Source of the DNA: Anthostomella pinea
Taxonomy: Eukaryota; Ascomycota; Sordariomycetes; Xylariales; Xylariaceae
NCBI GenBank assembly: GCA_963556695.1
Contig: CAUWAG010000010.1
Span: forward strand, 1,798,001 to 1,862,000
Length of the DNA stretch: 64,000 bases
Reading direction: 5' to 3'
Position 1 is the stretch's first letter; every line of letters starts with the position of its first letter. Under the pieces are notes generated by a model. That model saw only the letters and a program-made list of their open reading frames with translations, ran no database searches and was not told the origin of the DNA. Both the position numbers and the translations under genes were made by a program. Shown in pieces: positions 55,027 to 64,000 of the stretch.

Positions 55027-56493
55027 TCATTCATCATCTTCATCTTCGTCCTCGTCCTCATCCTCATCCTCATCCTCGTCGGACAGACCCTTGAAGTCGT
55101 CCTCGCTGTCCTCCACACCTTCGGGTCGGGGTATCATGACAAATGCCGACAGACAAGTAATCCTGTTCTGCGTCTCGTAGGTGCCTAGTAGCTTGCCAAC
55201 CTGCGCAGGCGCCTTTGCACCCCTCGCTTCATTCAGCTCTTTGAGCGCAAACTTGAAAAGGCGGACCTTGCCGTCGCTGCTGCCGGCCGATATGATGAAC
55301 TCGTCGCCCTTCTCGTTGGGAATCCTGCATATAGCAAAGTCCTTGATGCGCCCCGCAACACCGGCTTCTTTGCCTCCGAGTTGTGCAACGAACTTCGCAA
55401 CTGGTAATTTTGTTGCTTTCCTGTTGTCCGCCTCCGAGTCAGTCGTCGTGAGGTCTTCGCTCTTGGTCGAAAAGAACATGATCCTCCCGTCCTCGGTGGA
55501 CACGGCCAGTAACGACGAGTCGGCTTTCGAGTCTGTGACCACGTAGCAGAATTCGTGCACCTTCTTTCTCGGCTCCGGCATGACCCTGCATTTCGGTGTG
55601 CTGTCCATGCCGAACACCAGTACGTCCCGGTCGAATCCGACACCAAACTCGTCGCCATCCTCGCTCGCGCCCCAGACCACCTTTCTACCCTCGCCCAGTG
55701 CATGCTTGCCTTCCCCGACTTCCTGCAGTATGTCTCGGCCAAAGTTTAGCACGCCGGCCTTCTTGGCAGTCATCAGATTCCATAACCGCATGCAACGCTC
55801 GCCCCTGCTGACACTGATCATGAGCTTCATGCTCGGGTGGACCGCAAAGTCGTTCACTCCAGCAGGCGTCCCGCCAAGTGCAGCAGTGTCTCCGCTGGGG
55901 CGGCCCATGGGTGTCGGTATGGGCGCTTTGATGCTCGATAGGAGAGACCAGTCCCTAGTTCTCGTAACGGCGATTGTGGAGTCTTCGGACGCGGAGATGA
56001 GCTTCGACTTGGTCGGGAACGACAGTTTCGTGATCGTCGACGAGTGATGCAGCAGCGTGCCTATCTCGCGGTTCCTGGCGTTCTCGAGGATCTTGCGCGG
56101 CGCGACCGAGGACAGGGCATCGTGGTCCTTTCTGCTGGGCGGGTGGGCAGAGATGCTGTAGACGTTTATCCGTTCATCGCTGCTACCGGAGGCTAGCATG
56201 ACCTTCTGCGACTTACCGGCCTCGGCCGCCGACGGAGGGGAAAGCGCCAGGCATCGGATGGCTGAGCCGTGCGCGTTGAAGAGGAATGTGTCTGCGAATT
56301 CAACCTTGTCGTCGGACGATATTGCGGCGGTCAATCCGTGAAGAATCTGATCGTATGACCCTGCGACCACTTGTATGGTCAGGGGCGAGGAACTTGCGTT
56401 GACCGTAGATACAGAGGCTTTCGATTTCTTTGTAAGCGCTGGTTCTGAAGTGGCAACGCCATTGGCGCCCTCGTTTCGCTTCCGCTTCCCCAT
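55027..56493 (-). CDS. MAK11: 60S ribosome assembly WD40 protein MAK11
   Basis: A single-exon protein of 488 residues from MGKRKRNEGANGVATSEPAL; another ATG lies directly before it at 56496. After a basic nuclear-signal-like start come WD40 blades: VVAGSYDQILHGLTA, AHGSAIRCLALSPP, LASGSSDERINVYSI, HHSSTITKLSFPTKSKLISA, VNDFAVHPSMKLMISVSRGE plus RCMRLWNLMTAKK. The last blade is FIISAGSSDGKVRLFKF, and the tail is a pure acidic Asp-Glu repeat. The pattern fits Mak11 (human PAK1IP1), a nucleolar factor that works with Rlp24 in pre-60S maturation. The acidic tail is encoded by GAGGAC/GAGGAT repeats at 55030-55085. The gene looks intact. Confidence 0.88.
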   Translation of the reverse strand: MGKRKRNEGANGVATSEPALTKKSKASVSTVNASSSPLTIQVVAGSYDQILHGLTAAISSDDKVEFADTFLFNAHGSAIRCLALSPPSAAEAGKSQKVMLASGSSDERINVYSISAHPPSRKDHDALSSVAPRKILENARNREIGTLLHHSSTITKLSFPTKSKLISASEDSTIAVTRTRDWSLLSSIKAPIPTPMGRPSGDTAALGGTPAGVNDFAVHPSMKLMISVSRGERCMRLWNLMTAKKAGVLNFGRDILQEVGEGKHALGEGRKVVWGASEDGDEFGVGFDRDVLVFGMDSTPKCRVMPEPRKKVHEFCYVVTDSKADSSLLAVSTEDGRIMFFSTKSEDLTTTDSEADNRKATKLPVAKFVAQLGGKEAGVAGRIKDFAICRIPNEKGDEFIISAGSSDGKVRLFKFALKELNEARGAKAPAQVGKLLGTYETQNRITCLSAFVMIPRPEGVEDSEDDFKGLSDEDEDEDEDEDEDEDDE

Positions 56494-57135
56494 CATGCAA
56501 GATTCCAGCTCGTTTATTGTGGTGAAATGGGTGGAAAAGCCTGGGAATATTCGGATTTGGGAATTACGAAGGCTCTCGAGATTCTGCGAAGACAAAAATA
56601 ATATGGAGCCACCTGCAGCCCACCAAATGTGGGGCGATAACGGAGATCGGTGAATATTATAACCGCGAAGTTCACAGAGGGCTCAGCTGCCTGCACCCGC
56701 CTGCTCATCAGTGGCACTTCAGCACCCCGGGTGCCCGGGGCCTGCGGTCAGCAAGGTTGTCACAGGACTGATTTCAGGTCGCGCATCAGAGTCCGTCAAG
56801 CCGTTTGGCTTTTGCTTCATCAATTCTCATTTTAATTCTGTTACAGTAAGGTCTACCTTCCCTCGGCACTTCTCGTGCTGCTGAGCGAGGTGTTTATACA
56901 CAGCGACCGTCTCCCTCTTGTGACGCCATTGAAAGCGTCCACGCCCGCAGATGGATCATCGCATGCTGTCATTTGCAAAGAGGCGCCCTGATCCGACCCA
57001 GATCGCCCCTCCAGTACCACCGAAAACGCCCAGAACACGCTATGCTATGCTATACTGAATATCACCAAGGGGAGTCAAGCACAGCCAGCCCCTGTAGCTG
57101 CGAAATCTACGCCTGAAATCCCCGTCAAATATCCA
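56494..57135. other. Intergenic, nothing recognised
   Basis: MAK11 promoter and EAF1 3' region. No further feature is supported. Confidence 0.5.
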
Positions 57136-60100
57136 TTATTTTGGCATCGATGGAGTCGGCGTTGCACTCCCACTCGAGTTTCGTTGGTGTTGTACATTCT
57201 GCTGAGCTTGAGCTTGAGCCTGGGCTGCTTGTTGTGCCTGTTGTGCCTGTTGCTGCGCCTGCTGTTGCGCTTGTTGAGCCAGTTGTGCTTGCTGCTGTTG
57301 CTGTGCTCGGAGGAGCTGGGCATACTGATGGGGGCCGTTGGCACCAGCCGCTTGCCCGGGACCTCCAGCGGCAGCATTCATGGCAGACTGTGTCAGCGTG
57401 TTATGCCGGTTCTGCCCGTTCTGCAACAAATTCCTAGCAATCTCGCGGACCGTGTTCTGTGGGGCGTCTGGGTGCGTTTGCCTGATTTGGCTCTCTATGT
57501 TCTGGAGCTGCGAAACATACGTCTGGTGTGGCTGTGGGGGCACGATAGCATGCGGACGGGGGGACGCTGACTGCTCAGAACCCATGTTAGAGCCAGCTGC
57601 TGTAGGTGTTGACAGTCCCGAGCTGTTCGCACCATTGTAAGGCGACATCATGGCCTGCGCGTTGCTCAGATAGTTCTTCTGGTTCAACCCGTTGAGAGCA
57701 GCAGCGCGCATGGCGGCTGGAGGTGAGTTCTGCATGGGGGTGGTGTTCCCTTGCATTGCTTCTTGTTGAGGCGGGTGCTGTCGCATCTGCTGTACTGACC
57801 GACGCTGTTGCTCCGAGATTTGTTGGGCTTGCATCAACATCTGGAGATTCTGAGAGGCGTTCGGCATGGCCATGCGCGACTGTCCATTGGCGACCGACAT
57901 CTGGACGTGCGGAGTCCCGTTCATCTGCATGGGTGGTACAAGGTTGCCAGCCACCTGGGTCTGAGCCATGTGGTTCTGGGTCCCCGTGCCGTTGGGCGTC
58001 GTTTGCACGGGCATGCGTGGCCGGGCCTGGCTGTTGGCTGTGATTTGGTTCGGGGCGTTGGCGCGGGCCACATTGTTCTGCGGGTGTGAGGCGGCCATCT
58101 GAGGAGCCGTCTGCGAGAGTTGACTGGCATTTTGTGCTGCTGCCATTTGAGCGATTTGGCCTTGCTGGGCTCTTTGTAGTGCAGCCTGCGGGTGGAGGTT
58201 AACACTATTCTGGGCAGTATTGGCAGCAGCTCGTACCCTGCGCTGTGCCTCATGGCGCTGTTGTTGGGCCATCCTCTCCGCCAGTCTCTCAGCCATGGCT
58301 TGATCACGCTCCCAACGCATGATGCTGTACTCCCCGGGAGTCTTGGTCGGCGCCTTAGGCTGGGGGGCCTCGGGCACCTTCCTCATTGCAGCAAGATGGG
58401 CCGCATGTTGTTGCTTCTGCACTGCCGTCTCTCGTTTCTTTGCCAGTTTTCTCATAGCGTCTATCATCGTCAAGTGCTTTTGATTCCGCCGTCTGTCTAC
58501 CTTCAAAGGGATGGATAACCGGCGTCGGGGAATGGGAGTAGCTGGGCCATTTCCGCCTGCCTGTTGTTGTTGCTGTGCTTGTTGTTGCTGCTGTTGAACC
58601 GCGGCATGGTTTTGTTGACGAATGAGTTGCTGGGCTGTCTCAATCCTGTTCTGCCACAACTTGAAGTACTGGGTCTTCTGCATGTCGTGAGGAAGCCCCT
58701 CAAGCATAACCCACCGCTCAAAGCATTCCCATGGTGTTCGACGCTCCGCTCCCGATGCAAACACGGACTTGGTGGACAGCATACTAGATATTAGAGACCA
58801 ATTGTATGAGTACTCGCGGACCAAGCTCTTCAGATCATCATCCTCGGATTGTATCCATTGCGAAGGACTACGTGATTCGTAGAATGTTTGGAAAGGCATC
58901 GTGTGCTCATTCGGAGGTCGGAACTGATGACCAGCATGTAGCCTGTCTCTGATGCTTTTGTTCTCCGGTCGGAACAGTGCCACATCGGGAGACTGTGGGC
59001 CGACGTGAGGTTGACTACTCCCATCAAAACCGAAGATCACCTCGTCATCTTCATCGTCCTCTTGAGCGTAGCGGTACCGACTGCGTTTCTGGGGCGGTTC
59101 GCTCGATGTCAACTCCATCTCACCCTCCACGAACTTGCTCAACGGCAAAGCAGGCCTTCGCCAGTAAGCATCAGGGTCGAATTCAGGCGCAACCAGGTCA
59201 GACTTCGGAACTTTCAGGGGCGACCCATACATAGGTAACTCATCAAGGAGACGATCCGTGTTAGGTGATGGTTGAAGAGAGAATACTATGTCATCATCGG
59301 GTAGAGCAAAGATAGCCGAGGGTGCTACAGTGTTAAAGATATTCACACCTGGCTCGTCATCCGGTTCCAATGGCGAGTCAGACTCTGCCGAAGGAATCAG
59401 ATCTGGGGTGGGATGTACATCCGGATCGAGAGAAAGGGGCGCCTCTGTCATCGCGGCTGCTTCGATGTCGACCAAAGGTGGCACAACAGCATTCACTTGC
59501 AGGGCCTTGCGGTCTTCGTCAGAAGAGGCGATCCACTCGGCACAGGCATGGGCGAGGTTGCGGGCGGCCGCCATTTTCCACTTCCGCTCTTCGCGGAAGT
59601 CGGTCCTCATCCATTTCATTTCCTGAAGCAACACATCCCAGTGACAGGCTTGACGCGTGGGCTCAGGACAGCGTTTAGGCTGACGCAGAGACCACTTGTC
59701 AGCTTGTTGGAGCATGTAGACTCTCCTGAGGACACGGCATGCCTGGTGGTCAAGTATCTGTGTGTAAGCATCCGGTGTCGATACCGTCTTGTGTGCTTGA
59801 TGTAGGATGTGGTCCAAGGGCTTCATCCATTTGGAGTTCAACGCAAAGGTATTGACGAATAGTGGCGTGAAATAGTCATCACTCAGGCTTTGGCCAGCCT
59901 TAGAGCGGTTATGCACAAGAGACTTGGCAGAGTCTGAGGGACGTGAAGGTCGTTTACCAAATACCACCCTAGATAATTTACTCTTCTCTTTAGCCTTTGC
60001 TTTCTGAACAAGGCTTCGATTACGGCCTTTGGAGGACTGCGACGTTGGCGTAATAGGTCTGACGTGTAGAGTATTAGAATCGCTCGACGCTGGTAGGTCC

Positions 60101-61831
60101 GCAGGTGATGGTTTTGGACATTCTGCCAGTATTTCGGAAACGGGTTTCTGTAAGGCGACACCTGTGACACCCTCTGTACTTCCATGGCCTAGCTTTTGAG
60201 ATATGACTGGGGTGGGCAAGAGCAAAGGGGTGGTAGTCGAGAGCGGTCCCTGGGACTCTTTGACGGGAATATGGTTCCCAGGAACGCCCGCCCCGGTGAC
60301 CGTTCGTTGAGGGCCTCGATCTGCGTCAAATTCGGCCTTGGGCGTACTAACGGCCATGGAAACACCTCGTTCTTGGCCGTTCAGCATGTCCGTTCGTTGA
60401 CCGGTGGCCTCAATAGGAGCACTCGGTCGATCGGAAAGGGGAGCCATTCGGTTGAGTCCTGCTGTTCTCCCATCTTGATTTGTTGAAACGACATGGCTAG
60501 TGGGCGATGCTGTCTGCGGCGAAACGAGCACCACGCCAGTTGAGTCTCGTATCAGTTGAGCCTCGACCTGTTGCGGGATGCTCTCGGATGGGACAACCGG
60601 CTCGTCAGTTGGTCGTGGACCGTGGTCTAAACCCATCCCCTGCAGTTGCGGCCTTGGTACTTGGTTGTCTTCCGTGCTCTTATCTTCAACCTTCTCTTCT
60701 GCAAACGGCGCCCCATCGTGATCTGGACTGGTGTTCGTCGATACGTCAAGGACAGCCGGTGTTGTCGCTGTCTGGGCAGTAGATCCTGGCGACGACAGGA
60801 CGTCGATAGGTCGAACTGGGTCTACCGTAGGCAGCTCGTGAGTCGGGCTTCCACTCTGCTCCGAACCTTTAACTGAGGGCCCATCGATGTCCATCGACAT
60901 AGTAGCCTCCCGTCCTTGTTCTTGAGGTGCCTGAAGTGAGCGCTGAGGAGCAGCATAGCGCGACATATCTGGAAGTTTCTGAGGCGGACTAGGTATAGGC
61001 AAACCTATTGGACTAGCTGGCAAACGTCCTGTCGGAAGAGAAACTGCACCTTGCCCATCATCCTTCATCAACTTTTCCCTCGGTCCTTGCCCTTGCGGTA
61101 GTCTGCTTGGCTGCTCATTGCTTCTGGGGACTTCAGTTCCTAAAGTAGATGCGCTGCGAGCTGCTTCTAAAGTCAAAGCTGGGTGGGGCGACTTTAGCAT
61201 TCCAGACGTAGCTGGATGAGGAAAAAGCTTGTTCTGCACATCTCCAACAGGTGGCCGCGATACTCCAGATGGAGGCACCACGCTCTGTCGCAATGCTTCA
61301 TGACCATATTGTTTCGACGGTATAGAGACGGCATTCTCATTCGGCGCGAGTGTCACATTCGGGGTCGGTCGGCTGGCGTATTCAGGTCGTGGTCTCGGGC
61401 GCGTTGGTATATTCAACTCGTTGAGCTTCCTTCCCCTGTTCGAGAGAGATCAGTACTTGTTTCCCAACGAATCAAGAAAACGCGGTCGGAATTGCGCCTG
61501 GATGAAATTCTAATGAAAACCCAAGCCTTGGTGACATACTGTAGGATGTCACATGCCTCAAGAAATTGCGACTCGGCAGAGTTGATGGGTTGCGCGTCGG
61601 GGTCTGCGAAGCTGCGTTTGGGGAGACCATCGGGGCTGGAGGCGATCTCGAAGAGAGCGCGAAGCTTCCTCTTGCGCGACCGTGCAATTGCACTGTTTCA
61701 AGTCAGTACACCGAAAATTAGATCATTCGCATCGGAAAGATCAGCTCTTTCAGTTGGGACATATCTTACGTGCATTCTGCCCGCTTTGATTGCAGAAGCT
61801 GCGTGCGGTCGGCGGGCACGACCTCAGTCAT
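57136..61831 (-). CDS. EAF1: NuA4 histone acetyltransferase scaffold EAF1/VID21
   Basis: Exons 61831-61770, 61692-61540 and 61435-57136 give 1504 residues. The start MTEVVPADRTQLLQSKRAEC leads by splicing into AIARSRKRKLRALFEIAS and, after exon 2, EACDILQ-GRKLNELNIPTR, the usual Vid21 N-terminus. A long Pro/Ser/Thr-rich region follows. The HSA domain is at about residues 670-710 (MKWMRTDFREERKWKMAAAR). A Myb/SANT domain is at about 930-985 (IQSEDDDLKSLVREYSYNWS, TPWECFERWVMLEG). The last third is Gln-rich (QQQQQAQLAQQAQQQAQQ), ending TPTPSMPK. Eaf1 is the platform subunit that joins NuA4 modules; HSA binds actin and Arp4, and SANT contacts chromatin. Length and order match Sordariomycete proteins. 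No lesion is seen. Confidence 0.93.
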
Positions 61832-63637
61832 AGCATCAGCGACAGCGACATCCGTTTTGCACAAAACAAATGGTGCACCAAGCTTAATAGGGTTGGCGGA
61901 TTTGAAAGTCACGTTCTCGCGATGGAAAAGATGGCGTTGAGGTTGGGCGATTGATTGAAGATTTGATGTCGTGATGGGCAGATGTCGATATGGATTTTTA
62001 CTACAAACCAGCGGAGGGACTTGGGGCCGGGGGATCTGGTGGTGCAGTGGTGGTCTGTCCTACCCATAGACATACGAGATACGCCAAATTTCCAGAGTTA
62101 GGGGGTAACGGCGGGGGAATCCAGGCCCAATAGAGGAGTAAGGTGCATTGGTAGGTACATTGGCCCCGTCTACCCGTGCACCTCTGCCCGCTTGCTTGCC
62201 TGCACTCATTCATCATCATTAGGTATCATCATTCATTCAGTCAGTCAGTCAGTCTTTCATCCGATCTCAATGGCAGACAATAGTGCATTCTATGTTGTGA
62301 CTGCATCGTGTCTGCATTCGTTAACCCCAGGTACCAAGGCAGGAAATGTATTGTTGGTATCATACCAAAGGTACCTCCTTACCTTATCTCTCGGGCATAC
62401 AGATGGATCCTAAAGAGCATGATAACGCAGCTACGACCTGACATGTAGAGGCACGGTAACAGATACCATCATTAATGCGTAGCCGGTCCAAATGGCCTCA
62501 ATGAGCGCCTCATTGCACAAAGAGGTTGCAAGCTTGCCCAGGGACAGCTCAACACCATGTGCAATGTTGATATTTCGTGTAGGTTGATATGGTGTGCACT
62601 TACCGAACTTGTTGCAAGCATGTCATTCCGTACTTCTGGTTCCCATTGATGACAGGCGAGGTAGGAGTGAATAACCCGAGTGAGAGCATTCCATCATTGC
62701 TGAGTGTACCTCTCAAAGCACTAATCATCACCTTAGTTTTATGATTGAAAAGGGAGTTTCCAACAAAAAGAAAAGCCAAAAACAAGATCTTGATGAACAT
62801 GAATCCCGGAAAGAATCGACCGTGGAATGTCGATGGCAAGACACCAAGTTACCTGTCTGAATATCTGTGTCGTGGCCTGCAGAAGATGTCATAGGCAGAT
62901 GTTGGCTGCCGTGTGGTTGTGCCCAAAATATGATTGATTCTGACCAGGGACACAAAAGCAATGTGTTGGTGGCGCCATGATGGCTGAGGACCCTAGGGGT
63001 AGATGGGATACATACTGACACGCCCGTATCTAGGGACCGTTGAGGGAAGGGCCAGGAATGCATCTGATGCCTCTCCTATATCTGTACATGTGTTGCCAAC
63101 GCTGGTCGAAGGAATGGAACGGTCATGACGATTAAGTTCCAACCAAGGAAACTTCGATGAACCGATAAAATTTCTACTCTTCCATCCCTCGAGTCAGTAC
63201 TTCGAAGGACTGCTCGGAGTCGCTAGTCCGTCCTGAAGAAAATGTGCGTTCTCACGGTCGTTCGCATAGCAAAGTGCGACTCTGCGGAACGAAGTTGAAG
63301 TCAAGAAGTTCCATAAAGGACTCCATATAAGGTTTGTTGAAAGAGGCATGCAAGAACTTGTGTGTTTTGACATTGACACCAGAGATTATTAGAATTCGAT
63401 GGCTGGCTGTCACATCAATGCTGGAATGGATTGCACGCATCGTAGAGGGAAGTCAAGCCACATAGGCTCCGCCACTCAGCCACTCAGCCACACCGCCTTC
63501 ACAACCACTGGCAGTAACATGAACCTACTTGTCTTCCAGGCCCTTGAAGTCAACCAACCATCCCCTCCACCGACGTCCATCTGGGACTGCTCGTCACTCC
63601 AGTCATCCTCCCACAGCTGCAGCTTTGAGTTGTCAGT
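61832..63637. other. Intergenic, nothing recognised
   Basis: Bidirectional promoter space between EAF1 and the gene at the right edge, unusually long at 1.8 kb. CAGTCAGTCAGTCAGTC lies at about 62237-62253, and the text around 62600-63060 is open in short frames only. No gene is supported. Confidence 0.45.
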
Positions 63638-64000
63638 ATGTCCGAACCTAAGCCCATGCCACAAGCACCGCGCATCGCCATCAAGTTTGGTGCTTCATCC
63701 TCCTCGTCCTCGAAAGCGACAAACGGGTCGAGGAAAGCGGGCCAAACCCAGCCGCCTTCGACATTAGGCAAGCGCCCGCGCCCTAATGCACTCAACCATG
63801 GCTCCGAGTCCGGCGATGACGATGATTCCGCTGGTAGATACGAGGCAGTCACGTTACTTGGGGATGATACTTCTACGAGGGAGGGGAAGAGACGGGATGT
63901 CAAGTCGTCAAATACAGGGAACGCCCGTGCACCATATGTCATAAGTGGCCACACGAACCGCGACTGGAAGGCCGATCTGAAGGCTCGGAGAGGTGGCAAC
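63638..64000 (+). CDS. Probable SPP2-like spliceosomal G-patch protein, 5' part
   Basis: An ATG at 63638 opens a frame that stays open for 121 codons to the window edge. It begins MSEPKPMPQAPRIAIKFGAS followed by a Ser run, then LGKRPRPNALNHGSESGDDD, and DSAGRYEAVT with downstream basic segments. The KFG-Ser-rich start and GKRxR-N-acidic-YEAVT order resemble fungal SPP2/GPKOW proteins, which activate the helicase Prp2 in the spliceosome. The defining G-patch would lie beyond the window, so the name rests on the N-terminus only. No intron is seen in this part. Confidence 0.5.
   Translation, partial: MSEPKPMPQAPRIAIKFGASSSSSSKATNGSRKAGQTQPPSTLGKRPRPNALNHGSESGDDDDSAGRYEAVTLLGDDTSTREGKRRDVKSSNTGNARAPYVISGHTNRDWKADLKARRGGN

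Noticed and set aside
1..64000. CRISPR arrays, bacterial operons or phage
   Set aside because: The window is eukaryotic; the repeats seen are minisatellites, MITEs and microsatellites without regular spacers.

Overview
The window comes from the nuclear genome of a filamentous ascomycete (Pezizomycotina, most likely Sordariomycetes). Genes carry short introns of about 50-140 nt with GTATGT/GTAAGT donors and CTAAC or CTGAC branch sites. The recognisable proteins are fungal: PAN1, IRS4, ASE1, a sphingolipid C9-methyltransferase, EAF1/VID21, MAK11, an INSIG-domain protein and a SAT4-type rhodopsin-fold protein. An AT-rich block and G-to-A/C-to-T type nonsense changes suggest repeat-induced point mutation (RIP).

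The left third (1 to about 18 kb) looks like accessory, decaying DNA. It holds a poly-C run, a purine-rich minisatellite, a GH5 glycoside hydrolase, a peroxisomal-type acyl-CoA thioesterase with an in-frame stop, a rhodopsin-fold membrane protein, an O-methyltransferase remnant and a cytochrome P450 gene. The P450 is split at a TA dinucleotide by a 2.4 kb pogo/Fot1-like DNA transposon whose own transposase is dead. Two (GTTT)n-ended insertions with target duplications look like non-LTR retrotransposon 3' ends.

From 18.6 to 29 kb lie conserved minus-strand genes: a 2EXR/F-box-like protein, a double-PH (OPY1-like) protein, an IRS4-like EH-domain protein and ASE1. A second decaying patch (29-33 kb) holds a small cysteine-rich gene cut by a MITE and an NmrA-like pseudogene. 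Then come PAN1 (33.5-38 kb) and the sphingolipid C9-methyltransferase (38.7-40.5 kb), both on the minus strand.

A gene desert with an AT-rich, RIP-like block and an LTR-like island covers 40.5-45 kb. A RING-LON protein follows at 45-47 kb. A second desert (47-52 kb) contains a MITE, a foldback repeat and an intron-containing tRNA-Arg(ACG). The right end returns to core genes: an INSIG protein, MAK11 (60S ribosome assembly), EAF1/VID21 (NuA4 scaffold) and the start of a probable SPP2-like splicing factor that runs off the window.

Three copies of one MITE family (9.0, 30.9 and 49.8 kb) share terminal repeats of about 26 bp flanked by TA. One of them interrupts a 75-codon cysteine-rich reading frame, which becomes continuous when the element plus one TA is ignored. 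PAN1, the IRS4-like gene and the OPY1-like gene all belong to families tied to endocytosis or phosphoinositides. Otherwise neighbouring genes show no obvious pathway link. Gene models were read by eye and splice sites were not confirmed by RNA data.
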